64,000 nucleotides of DNA from Aedes albopictus. Taxonomy: Eukaryota; Arthropoda; Insecta; Diptera; Culicidae. The notes under the pieces are model-generated. The model did not search any database, was not told the origin of the DNA, and worked only from the letters and a program-made list of their open reading frames with translations. This document shows positions 11,850-22,579 of this stretch, piece by piece (positions within the stretch are counted from its first letter, which is position 1; every line of letters starts with the position of its first letter). Both the position numbers and the translations under genes were made by a program. The stretch covers positions 5,929,977-5,993,976 of the forward strand of contig NC_085137.1 in assembly GCF_035046485.1 (NCBI RefSeq). Direction: 5' to 3'.

Positions 11850-12235
11850 TGGTAGATGGTAGGGTAGCGGGTAGGGTAAACGGTGGAGCAAACGGTTGGG
11901 TAGAGGGTTTGGGTGAAGGATAGAGTAGAGGGAGTGGAGTAGAAGGTTAGTGTAGATAGCATAGGTAGACGGTAGGGAAGAAGGTAGGATAGAGAGTAAA
12001 GTTGAGGAGGGTAGGAAAAAGGTTAGGGTAGAGAGAAGGGTAGACGGTACGATTAAGCACAATATAGACTAGAGGGTACGGTAAAGGATAGGGCAGTGGT
12101 TATGGTAGAGGATAGAGTAGAGGGAAGGCCTGATGGTAGGGTTGAAGGTTCTGATAGAGCGTAGGATAGAGGGTTGGAATAGAGGGCAAAGAAGACAGTA
12201 AGGTAGAGGCTAGAGAGTAGGGTGAAGAATCGAGA
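11850..12235. repeat. Purine-rich minisatellite (GGTAGGGTAGAG type)
   Basis: Plus strand repeats GGTAGGGTAGAGGGTAGAG with many variants. The complementary pyrimidine version CTACCCTAACCCTCTTCCC occurs at 60800-61105, in the same position relative to the element end. Confidence 0.85.
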
Positions 12236-12785
12236 TGAGATTAGATAACCTGAAGTTTTTTTTTCGAGATACCTTCAGGAATTCTTCCCAGGATTTCATC
12301 ATTTCATTCCTTTCGAGAATCTTCCCAGATTTATTCCCAGGATTTCTTCAGATATTGCTTCCGAGATTGCAGTACGGATTGCTTCGGAGTTCTCTTCGGG
12401 GATTGCTTTGGAAAATACTGAAAGGATTCTTTTAGTTATTCATTTCTGCATTACTTCAGAGATTTTTATTGGAAGGCCTTCAAAGATTCCTTTCAGGATT
12501 GCTGCTGTGATACCTTAAGGAACTCCTCAAAAAAAAAAAAAACCTAGATTTCTTCCGATTTTTTTTCAGATACATCTTCTATGGTTTTTGCAGGAATACC
12601 TGCTCAGCTTCTGGCCGGCGATCCTGTCATGATCTCTCTAAGGATTCCATCAGGTATTTTTTTCCTTCAGGAATAACTTTAGGGATTTCTGCCAGAATTG
12701 CTTTATAAAATCATGAAAGGATTCTTTCAGAAATTTTAACCACCATTCTTCCATGGATTTCTGCTGGAATTACTTCACGCCCCTC
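12236..12785. repeat. Degenerate GGAATTCC-type array (TTCC orientation)
   Basis: Repeats of GGATTTCTTCAGA and CAGGAATTCTTCC type, lying directly after the purine minisatellite. The 66-codon frame 12235-12435 is a by-product. A (C)n-rich MITE-like stretch CCCCTAAAAGCGTGACGTAA follows at about 12780-12830. Confidence 0.75.
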
Positions 12786-12839
12786 CCCCCTCCCCCTAAA
12801 AGCGTGACGTAATTTATGGACGTTCCCTTATCTTTTCGA

Positions 12840-13685
12840 TGTAACTTTGATAGTGCCCAGAAGGGTACCATAAAACCCACATATTGTTCACGAATAAAAA
12901 ATCATGGCGTACTACAAACATAAGTGGAGAAGCCGGCTAGAGTATATCTGGTTGAAATTTTATACCAAAACATGGAATGATGATGAACCTGGGCGTGTTA
13001 GTGGAATACCTGTAAGCACAAGACACTGAGGATGACCTTATAGTTGAGGTCGAAATACGTATCTGTCAATGGATACAAATTAAAAGGAATAGTAGCTACC
13101 ACGATTTTTTTTAAACATGCAAAATTTCTGAAAAGTTTACGTATGATGAGTACGTAAAGAGAGTTTGTGAAGGAAAACTGAAGGAAAAACTCAATCAATT
13201 TATTAGAAATCATTATCTGTGTAAAATCTAACTTCTACAGTATTTTAATGTTTGGTTATGCTACACATAGTGAGCACTCTTTATTTGATTCAAAAAAAAA
13301 AATGATAAATGTTGAACACTGCAGTCGAAACTACAAGAAATTACAAGGACCATGCATTGCATACTTTTAGGCGTTTAACCAGTTATATTTCTGCCCCAAT
13401 TTATAAGTCATTTTTCTTTTATTTGTGAGAGGTTATCATCTCTCTCACTTGCTAAGAGCTGTATTGTATCCATACGGATCAGAATATAACGATAGCGTAG
13501 AAGTTGTGGTGAAATAGAACTCGAGAAAATTATCAGATATTGAGGACCTACAATGAAGATTGTTTTTGGAACTACACCATAGACTTCCATTTTTTCGTCA
13601 AATCATGCTTATTTTATTGGAACTTGACCATTGATAACAAATTTATTTAAAGATTTAAATTGTGAGACACCTTGGGCGTTAACGG
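12840..13685. other. Remainder of the TTAA element, no recognised content
   Basis: AT-rich sequence. Minus frames at 12998-13213 and 13408-13590 have no recognisable domains. It could be an older nested insertion. Confidence 0.4.
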
Positions 13686-13984
13686 GTTAAGTAAGCATTA
13701 AATAAAGTAAGTAACTAATTATTAGAATCAAGCCACAGTGACTTCTGCGCAATAAAAACCTGCGCTGTCGTGACTCTTTTGTGACAAATGTGTTATTTGG
13801 GATATTGGGGAAATCGCGAGAGGAACTTCAAAAGACATCCTGAGAGAAACTGGGGCGGAAAAAAGTTTAGGGAGTAATTCCAGGAGAAAATATTTAGGAA
13901 ATTTAAGGAGGAACTCTGAGAACATCTAAGGGAAATCCATTGCTATTTAAATTTTTAGGATACTTCTGTGTAGTTTTTGAGAAG

Positions 13985-14230
13985 TAAGGAAATTTTATAA
14001 AATTTGATGTTTTTGTATATTAAAACATTCAAAATTTTCCCTTGGAGAAACCGGGTAAACTTAGGGAATTTTGTTCTGTCTAATGAGTAGTCACCCTGGT
14101 ATATAAACTTGTTCGCATCCTAGCGAATATTATCATAATCTATTATTTCATTATTCACTTTGATCTGTTCACCCTTACACTCTGAGTAGAAAGTGACCCA
14201 TAAAGCCATAAAATGATTAAGCCATTGTTA
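13985..14230 (+). repeat. Dispersed repeat D, copy 1
   Basis: Starts GAAATTTTATAAAATTTGA and runs through ATTCACTTTGATCTGTTCAC to CATTGTTACAAG. It matches 22580-22633 plus 23540-23757 in the same orientation, where the copy is interrupted by a retroposed element. No coding potential. Confidence 0.75.
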
Positions 14231-14469
14231 CAAGCAGGGATGTTTTCGATCACCTGGCAATCGATTGACTCATTTGTCCATAACTCAGTTCCGAAGCCTT
14301 ATATTGAAATGGGTGTTCGGCAAAGTTGTAGATTAGGGTTTTTCCTACAATTATATCACCAAGGACGCTATATTCTCATATATCCGATCGTTTACTATGA
14401 GTAGGTTGTACTAACACTTTTACGCAGCAAATATTAGAGTTAGAATATGGCGTCCTTGGTGATAACACA

Positions 14470-15650
14470 GCGCAACATTTTTTTTGTCTCAAGAGCAAAC
14501 TTATGTGTCTCCGAAGGATTTTGGGCCGCTGAATCCGAATCCGGGCTCAGATTTGCTCTAACACGTCACAATTTTGAGCTATACCTCAATTTATGGGGCA
14601 AAATATGCGATTTTGGGCTTTTTTGACTGCAAGCCATTAACCTTCCTTAGTCCCTAAAAAAAAGTTACAAATAAGACCCTGGGGTCATTTTTGACCCCAA
14701 ACTTTGGACAGCTCGCAAAAATCAGAGGCTTGACCGATTTTGGATCTCTTTGGCTCAAATGAAAGGAGCACAAGTCTAGTTTTCAAAACCACCGGAGAAA
14801 TCCGGATTCGGCCACTGTGGCCACCGGGAACCTGCTTCAACTGAAAAATGCCGCTTTTGAGACCCTAACTTTGGCAAGCTATAACTTTGCAACCAAACAA
14901 GTAATCAGGACCGTCCAAGGGTCGTTGGAAAGGTATTCACGTGGACTTTTATTATAGACATTAATATTGACTAATTATTGACAACCGGTTCCGGGAATGC
15001 GGAACATCCGAAATATTAGTTTCCATCATTGCTATGTGCTTGAAAATCCACAAATGTATTCCACGCTTCACTGAAATGAGGCACATATTGTTTAAGACCA
15101 TTTTTGAAGGGTTCTGGGCAGGTCTGGTCAATGCGGAACGGGTTACAGGGACTCCGGAAGGTGGTCAATTGGGTAACGACAATGAACTTCGTATAGTTTT
15201 CACTCCAAAACCCGGCGCCACATGGTGCAACCTTCGTGGATTTTCATATCAGTTGTTCTTGTGATACACAAAGAGATTGATAGTCATCATCTTCTTCTTC
15301 TTCCTCTTGGCGTAACATCCCTACTGGAAAAAATCCTGCTTCTCAGCATAAACGTTTTATGTGCACTTCTACTAGTATATACTGAAAGTTTTCTCTGCCA
15401 ATGATTAGTTTACATATGTATATCTTGTGGCAGGCACGAAGATACTACATATATGCGCTTGGGAGTAAGAGTAATTTCCCTTACGAAAAGTACCTAGGCC
15501 AACCGGAAATCGAGCCCGTCACCCTCAGCATGGTCATGCTGAATGCCTTCGGGGCCAGCTATGGTTATAGGGGCCCAAATGAATAGTCATATTGGTTCCA
15601 CGTGGTCACCGGAGTGGCCACCGGAGAAATCCGTATTGTATTGCTCTCAG
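14470..15650 (+). repeat. Left arm of a large inverted duplication
   Basis: Reverse-complementary to 20165-21060, and its outermost ~160 bp to 21845-22000. Shared segments include GACCCTGGGGTCATTTTTGA (14677), AAAATGCCGCTTTTGAGACC (14846), CGCTTCACTGAAATGAGGCA (15065) and a complete SINE. The left arm alone holds about 115 bp at 15230-15345. The right arm alone holds about 34 bp near 20617-20650. Confidence 0.85.
15345..15590 (-). mobile_element. tRNA-headed SINE in left arm (Feilai-like)
   Basis: Reverse complement begins GGGCCCCTATAACCATAGC and has a B-box-like GGGCTCGATTTCCGG. The body includes TACTAGTAGAAGTGCACATA and AAGCAGGATTTTTTCC. Feilai-family SINEs of Aedes have this layout (family assignment inferred). 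The apparent protein frame 15401-15586 reads through the SINE and is not a gene. Confidence 0.65.
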
Positions 15651-16059
15651 ATTAATACAACAAATGTAGGCTTCGACAGCTAAATTTAAATCATTTACAT
15701 TTATAATTTGTAATGTTGTGGTATAAAAATGAACAAATGGTGATCTCAATCTTGTCTTGCAATTTTCGACTGTGAAGATTTCAAATCGGGTTTCAAACGT
15801 TGGAGCCAAGAAAATAAATTTGTAGGCCAGTTTATTATGCAAGCCAGACCAAAGTTCGTTCAAAGATCAAAGATGATCTCGATCTTTCCAGGCCATGGTC
15901 ACCAGAGAAACTGTTTTACAGCATAAGTAGACATTTAGCAGCTGACCTCATATTGTGTTTCACACTTGAGGTGCAAAGTGTGAGAAACCAATCTGTCATT
16001 TGGTTCTTTGCGATCAAAAAATTGATTATAAAATGATTCCTAACTTTAGAAAATGAAGT
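15651..16059. other. Unassigned intronic sequence inside the inverted structure
   Basis: No terminal repeats, tandem units or domains were recognised. The 85-codon minus frame 15606-15863 partly overlaps the SINE arm. Confidence 0.4.
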
Positions 16060-17455
16060 TTTCCGTGTTTTAGGAATAAAAGTTGTACTGAGAATTACTC
16101 CAAAAGCTTCACCAGGAATTTCTCCAGAAGATGCACTGAGAATTTTTTAGGAGTCAAACCGGGTATCTCTCCTTGAGGGATTCACCGATAAATCATCTAA
16201 AATTTCCCGGAGAATCTATTGAAGGAATTGTCGGGTCGATCTCCTTCGGAACTTATGGAAAATTTATGGCAACAATTCCGAAGGAAATCTTTATGGCTCG
16301 ACGTCCCCATTAGGACTTGGCCTGCCTCGCTTCAACTTAGTGTACGAAAGTTAAGATTTATGTATTACGTAATAAATTCATGCTGCCTAGATGCATTTCC
16401 AAAGGAACTCCTAGTAGACTTTCCGCTGAATTTTCTGCGGAAATTTTAAAGCACTATATAGTGAAACAGGAATGTACGGTGGAACTTCTAAAGTAATTAC
16501 TTAGAAAAATTTGTAGTGGAGTTCCTAGAGGATTTTCAAAAGGTATTTTGAAAAGAAATTTCCACAAGTATTCTCGGCGGTACTCCTGTTAGGTAAGTAT
16601 CTCCTGTGAATTAAACTTTCAAAGGAATTCCTGACAGAATTTCTCTAGGGATTAAAAGTTTATCTCCTAGTGGAAGTTTGCGGTGGAACACATAGAGAAG
16701 TACCCGTATAAACGATAACCATAAGATTTGCTTAACCACCCATTCGGGATACAGTTCGAACAGTATGCGATATTGTTGAACCGTTTACATTACGGTCCGT
16801 GTATTGTGTTGGTTTATTAGGGCATTTTGAGGAGTTCTTGGGGAAATTCTCTTTGGAACTTTTAGAACGATTTCTGAAGAGATTTTCGGTGGAACTTCGA
16901 GAAAAATTCCCAGAAGAATTCCCGATAAAACTCTTGCCAGATTTCCCGATGGAACTTCAAGAAATAATCTCCTAGAGAATCTCCAAGAAATGCAACTCCT
17001 AGAGAAATTCTCTTTGGAACTCCTTGACGAACCCCTAGTGGATTTCCTAGAGGGATTCTTGCTGTAACTCCTAGAAGAATTTCTGGTCGAAATCTTAGAG
17101 GAGTTCCAGTGAAGGTACTTAAGGAATTCACGGTGTATTTGCTGGACGGATTCAAGGTGGATCAACTACTACTAATTCTGGATATTAGCGGAGGGGGTCC
17201 CACAAGTATTCACAGAGGATCTTCGAGTGAAACTTCCTCTGTAGCTGGAAGTACTTCCGTTGAAACTTTGAGCAGAATTGCCAGTGAAACTCTGACAGGA
17301 GCTTCTAGAGGAATTCCCAGTGGATCTACCAAATACATAATTGGTGGAAGTAGAAAAAAAATATTAGTGGAAGTCCTACAGAAAGTCTATTTGGAACTCC
17401 TAAGAGAATTCGTAACGGAACTCCTAGAGGCATTTCCGTTGTAACTTCGGAAACA
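16060..17455. repeat. Degenerate GGAATTCC-type array (mainly GGAA orientation)
   Basis: Repeats of AGAATTTCTCCTAGAGGAA and GGAACTCCTAGAG type with period near 12 and frequent variants. A less repetitive island lies around 16740-16810. Frames 16785-17165 (minus) and 17109-17444 (plus) are by-products of the period. Confidence 0.7.
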
Positions 17456-17514
17456 GTTCTTTGTTCAAAAAAAATACTACTGGCGAGAGAATTTCGGGGC
17501 AACCTCTAGACGTT

Positions 17515-18651
17515 GAGCATGAGCATGAGCATAGATGACCGCACAATTCGTAGTTGCTACTCCGTGATTGACCAGAGCAATCGAAATTGCACAGGGAACC
17601 AATGAATAGGGCTTGGGACTAGCTTACTATTCTCAATGTACACAGTTCGAGAGCTCTCAACTTTAATAGGGTCAATAACGGCGCCGGCCACGTCCTTACG
17701 GTCATCGAGGATGGGAGGGAATGTTAGTAAGACAAACGTTGTTATAAAGACCGCGAATCGCTGCATCTCCACGTTTGTCTCAGGAAGGATTTTTTTAGTA
17801 GGGTAAGGTACATTGTCAGTCCGGGAGTCACCTATGGTTGGTGATATGATTTGACAATGGATCAATATACACAAACCGTCGAAAAGAAAATGCTATCGCG
17901 CGTCTCCATTCCACTAGGGAGCAGAAACCTTTAGTCTATTCCACACAGAAATACACTGAACGCGACTCACTTGTCGGCGCCCGGATTTTTTCTCGACCGG
18001 CGAGCCCGAACTAACACTTTTCACTCTTTTGTGTTAATGCAAAAAATGAAAGAAAATATTTATTATCAACTAAACGTGTACTGGGAACTAGCGCCGACGG
18101 GAAGCGAAAAATTCGGAACCGACTCGATCCACCGCACACTAAATTCAACCGCGTCGATTGTATTCTTTCTCGTTCAAACTACAGCGCGATGGGAAGCGAA
18201 AAATCTGGAACCGACTTGAGCCACGACGCGTCCACCGCACACTGAATTCAACCGCGTCGAAATGCTCACTTCGGAATAGGAAAAAAATCGAACCACCGAA
18301 GCAACCGCGCGCGACACTGGCACCCGGACGAAATCCTACTACACACTGATGCACGCTGGGTCCGCCGCCGTCGAAATGCTAACTTCGGACTACAAAATAG
18401 AAAGAGAAAAAATCGAACTGAAGCAAACGCGCGCGACACTGGCACCCGGATGAAATCTTGCCACACACTCCGACTGGTAATCATACGACCGAATTCCCGC
18501 TTTTCTTCCGACGACAACGACGACGATGCACAGCACAAAACGACGCGAGTTGGGCAGCTTATGCCAGCGACTGGTGGTAATCACACGACCGAATTCCTGC
18601 TTTTCTTCCAACGACGACGACGACGATGCACAGCACAAATCGACGCGAGTT
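17515..18651 (-). mobile_element. Retroposed element with 18-bp target duplication and (GAGCAT)n tail, copy 1
   Basis: GGGCAACCTCTAGACGTT occurs at 17497-17514 and 18652-18669 and brackets this segment. On the minus strand it ends in (ATGCTC)n at 17515-17532. The last ~210 bp (17515-17725) match 23335-23539 in a second element. The 5' part contains two tandem copies of a ~96-bp GTCG-rich unit (18474-18560, 18570-18655) and duplicated ~60-bp units near 18290 and 18410. These resemble promoter-type 5' UTR repeats. The minus frame 17874-17557 (105 codons) lies in the shared 3' region but is not intact in the second copy. Confidence 0.65.
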
Positions 18652-18669
18652 GGGCAACCTCTAGACGTT

Positions 18670-20160
18670 ATGGAAAAACCCTTAGTTATATTTTAAATTT
18701 TTCGAGATATCCTCGATTGAGTAAAAAAAAATAGCACTCATATTTGCCAAAGTTCGTCAAATTACGAAAAGTTACAAAACTAAGTTTAGTAACCTTGTAC
18801 TACAAAATAACTTCGATACTAAGCTTCACTTTGAATACACATGTGCTTGTTATCGAAATAGTTTTCGATGAGTACTAAGCAATTTTGTTGATGAAATGCG
18901 TAAAGTGCTGAGCACCATTGATCTAGAGGAATTCCTGCAGGAGCCCCTGCGGGCACTTCTAGACGAATAATAGGTGGAGCTTCGTGAGAAATTCTTATTT
19001 TATCTCCGTGAGGGAAATGCTGCCGGAATGCTATGTGAAACTTTTATAGCAATAATCGTGGGAGATTCCGAAGGATTTTTTTTTTTCATTGGAGATGAAA
19101 AAGGCCGCTGACATAGAGCCATTTTCAACAATCCTTCCTCCAACAGGTATGAAACCTCCTCATTTCTTCATCTTTGTATTTTATAATTTGCAATAACAAT
19201 TTTTGAGTTCATTTCCAATGAGAGTGCACTCATTGATAGTTAGATTACTGCATCTACAATAATTGTTGTTGTGAGTATACTAGCAAAAATTTACAAAACT
19301 ATACATTTATTAGTAAAGAAACGTGATCATATTTGCAACACCAAAAGTAATTCCTAGTGGAAGTCCTGGTAAAATTCTAGGTGGAACTGCCTCATGAATT
19401 TCCGGTATTTTCATTTTGGAATCTCCAGTTTTTATGGAATCTCTCGAATACTATCATACACCCGGAACTGATAATGTTATGTTGTCGTTATTCTGCAGAA
19501 TAGCGCAAGTGACTATGACAATTTTGGCTCCTTTTTAGTTATTCACCTAACAATCTATCGGTCATTATTTTACTTTTCTTTCGTAGATGCAACCGAATGC
19601 GTGATAATGTTGGCACCATCGTACAAATTAGGTTCCCGTATCCCGTATCACACACAATGTCTTGGTTTTCTTTGCATGCACGTAAGCTCTAACTCACATT
19701 CTCACATCATAGTCAGTGCTGAGATGTCATTTCGACATATCTAAATTCAACCACCTACAGCACATTTTAGAAGATGATCCCGAGAATATCGTATATTCTA
19801 ACATGTGCGTCTAAACCAGTCCAGTGTGTTTGCAGGTGATACGGGAACCCTATTTGTACGATGGTGACAAAATCTTGCATCATAATCTGGCAGAAATATT
19901 ATAGTTTTATTATTTTACGAGACATAAACAAGAAAACCAAAATTTTGAATAGCGCTCACGACTGTATGGTGAGCTTCCGAATGCCTACTTTTGTTGCCGA
20001 AAATTGAAGTAACACAATTGGGGGTTTTCCAGAGGTCACTCGAGTGGCCTAAAAAGATCGAGATCATCATTTGTTCATTTCTATACCAGAACATTACAGT
20101 TACGATAAATAATAAAAGTTGAGCCGTCAAAAGCCTACATTTATTGTAATAATCTAAAAG
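18670..20160. other. Unassigned sequence between inverted arms
   Basis: Short GGAATTCC-like patches lie at 18930-19060 and 19345-19450; the rest is unassigned. CCGTATCACACACAATGTC at 19636 and the reverse-related GATACGGGAACC at 19837 suggest another small TIR element at about 19620-19860. Support is weak. Confidence 0.4.
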
Positions 20161-20164
20161 TAAT

Positions 20165-21060
20165 ATGTACAATATGGATTTCTCCGGTGACCACGTGGAA
20201 CCAATATGACTATTCATTTGGGCCCCTATAACCATAGCTGGCCCGAAGGCATTCAGCATGACCATGCTGAGGGTGACGGGCTCGATTTCCGGTTGGCCTA
20301 GGAACTTTTCGTAAGGGAAATTACTCTTACTCCCATGCGCATATATGTAGTATCTTCGTGCCTGCCACAAGATATACATATGTAAACTAATCATTGGCAG
20401 AGAAAACTTTCAGTATATACTAGTAGAAGTGCACATAAAACGTTTATGCACCATGTGGCGCCGGGTTTTGGAGTGAAAACTATACGAAGTTCATTGTCGT
20501 TACCCAATTGACCACCTTCCGGAGTCCCTGTAACCCGTTCCGCATTGACCAGACCTGCCCAGAACCCTTCAAAAATGGTCTTAAACAATATGTGCCTCAT
20601 TTCAGTGAAGCGTGCAGAAAAGTAATGCAATAGAATGCATAAAGGGAATACATTTGTGGATTTTCAAGCACATAGCAATGATGAAAACTAATATTTCGGA
20701 TGTTCCGCATTCCCGGAACCTGTTGTCAATAATTAGTCAATATTAATGTCTATAATAAAAGTCCACGTGAATACCTTTCCAACGACCCTTGGACGGTCCT
20801 GATTACTTGTTTGGTTGCAAAGTTATAGCTTGCCAAATTTAGGGTCTCAAAAGCGGCATTTTTCAGTTGAAGCAGGTTCCCGGTGGCCACAGTGGCCGAA
20901 TCCGGATTTCTCCGGTGGTTTTGAAAACTAGACTTGTGCCCCTTTCATTTGAGCCAAAGAGATCCAAAATCGGTCAAGCCACTGATTTTTGCGAGTTGTC
21001 CAAAGTTTGGGGTCAAAAATGACCCCAGGGTCTTATTTGTAACTTTTTTTATGGGAGTGC
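20165..21060 (-). repeat. Right arm of the large inverted duplication
   Basis: Reverse complement of 14650-15650, including the SINE, now reading on the plus strand from GGGCCCCTATAACC (20220). It lacks the left arm's 15230-15345 block. Two unrelated frames (19915-20394, 20391-20630) arise from the repeat. Confidence 0.85.
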
Positions 21061-21199
21061 CCCTAGGGGTCATTCAATGCTTTTGATTTTTGGGAAAGTT
21101 TTATTTCCGCGAAAAAATAATTGTCAGAAAATTTCAGATTGCTAGGATTCGTTAAACAGAAGCTACAGAGAATTGAAGTTTGAAAAAGGTCAAAAAAGT

Positions 21200-22010
21200 C
21201 CCCAAGACCTTACTAAGGTTAAGCAAGGCAATATTTTTTTTTAAGTAATCAAAAGGTTAATTAGTCAATTAACATCTAAATTAACGACTCATGCAAAATA
21301 TTTCGTTTTACCTAATCAAATTTAATAGATTTAAGCATTTTATGTTAGTACTAGCTGTCCCGGCAAACTTTGTCTTGCCAAGTTGTGGTGCTTTGACCGG
21401 CTTTCACATTGTTAAGGTCATTGCATCATGGCACCCTAGATTGGTTTCATTTCGATCGTGTTGATTTTCTTCCCAGGTCATAAAAAATCGGCATTTTGTC
21501 TATTTTCTTACATTTTTAGTTCATTTTCCTAACTTTTTTTTACATATAAACACTGCCACCATGAATACGAATCAAACCGTGCAATAATCATGCTGATCGG
21601 TTCATCCGTTCGTGACTTTTGTTTCCTCAAAGGAATTTCAAACTCATTTTTATATATATAGATGAAAACTTGCATGCAACTTTTGGAGGGTGACTTGTAT
21701 GGGAAATATCGTACCTAACATAAATCGCTTAAAACTATCAAATTCGATTTGGTAAAACGCAATATTTTGCATGAGTCGTTAATTTAGATGTTAATTGATC
21801 AATTAACCTTTTGATTGCTTAAAAAAAATATTTTCTTGCTTAATGGCTTGCAGTCAAAAAACCCAAAATCGTATATTTTGCTCTATAAATTGAGGTATAG
21901 CTCAAAATTGTGACGTGTTAGAGCAAATCTGAGCCCGGATTCGGATTCAGCGGCCCAAAATCTGTCAGAGCCACATAAGTTTGGTCTTGAGACAGTCCAA
22001 AAGTTTATTT
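21200..22010. mobile_element. Foldback MITE (TCTCAAGAGCAAACTTATG family) with Helitron inside
   Basis: The two halves fold on each other: AATTAACATCTAAATTAACGACTCATGC near 21270 (as AATTAACATCTAAATTAACG then ACTCATGC) and its complement near 21780. The right end reads CACATAAGTTTGGTCTTGAG, as at 45565-45589. A related complete element is at 44950-45612. The centre is interrupted by 21351-21662. Confidence 0.7.
21351..21662 (-). mobile_element. Short non-autonomous Helitron
   Basis: On the minus strand it begins TCTATATATATAAAAATGAG and ends GGCAAGACAAAGTTTGCC-GGGACAGCTAG. The end comprises a hairpin (GGCAA/TTGCC) and a CTAG terminus. Host bases are A before TC and T after CTAG, as Helitrons require. 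Comparison with the empty related MITE at 45.3 kb confirms the 312-bp insertion. No Rep/helicase frame is present. Confidence 0.85.
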
Positions 22011-22575
22011 TTGTTACGCTGTGTAATTAAAACAAAACTGCGGTTAAAATTCCAGGTTTATTTAGAATACTACTTTGTATCAATACTGTAGTATACTATA
22101 TCATACATGATTTCAATAAATATATGTGTTTTTAGGTGGTTCTGTGCTACCTTTGGTATTATGAGCAGCGTGATATTGCAATATAGACAGCCTTTAAAAT
22201 GGGACCAATCCTTTATTTAGGTGAAACGGTCATTTATAAAGTATATCGATACAAATATTCGATTGTATGTGCTACGTTGATACTTTTTGAAGGAATTGAT
22301 CAACCTTATGAAATTTATGAACTGTAGAAACAATGCTTACAGAGCAAATGTTCTGATACGTTATGTATATTTTTCTGATTTATTCGATGTTTTCTCGCCT
22401 CTTGACAAGCAATAAAGGGTTTGTTTGAAAAACAGTTTCAACCAAATGAAGGGGAAAATATTGCGTCATAATAGTCCCAAAGACTTCAAACAGATTTGAA
22501 CCATATTTTGAATTCAATAAATCCATATTCAATAGTGTCCAAAGTAGCCCCGCATTTCAAAAGTAGCCCCGCACG
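22011..22575. other. Intronic stretch without recognised element
   Basis: AT-rich sequence. I saw no gene-like frame, TIR or tandem unit. Confidence 0.4.
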
Positions 22576-22579
22576 ACGG

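Larger units (their letters stand above)
10690..13686. mobile_element. piggyBac-like non-autonomous element, copy 1, with internal tandem arrays
   Basis: Ends are CCCATTTTCGCCCAGCG and, reverse-complemented, CCCGTTAACGCCCAAGG. They are flanked by TTAA at 10686-10689 and 13687-13690, the target duplication of piggyBac-type elements. A perfect 16-bp palindrome GTCCTATAAATAGGAC sits at 10706-10721. Inside are a TATG microsatellite, a 134-bp tandem array, a purine-rich minisatellite and a GGAATTCC-type tract, in that order. No transposase frame was found. An inverted second copy lies at about 60165-62090. Confidence 0.65.
10643..13800. mobile_element. MITE with 20-bp TIRs, split by a TTAA element
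   Basis: CCAAGTAACACATTTGTCAC at 10643-10662 matches the reverse complement of 13781-13800 with one mismatch. A weaker match follows (GAGTCAC on both sides). The outer pieces are only 10643-10685 and 13691-13800, so the original element was a MITE of about 155 bp. The rest is a nested 3-kb insertion. Confidence 0.7.

Noticed and set aside
14640..14710. GACCCTGGGGTCATTTTTGACCCC region as a regulatory palindrome
   Set aside because: It occurs in both inverted arms as part of a repeat; no evidence of regulatory use.
19915..20394. 159-codon minus-strand frame, also echoed at 15401-15586
   Set aside because: Both are the same SINE plus flanking repeat in the two inverted arms, not a duplicated gene.
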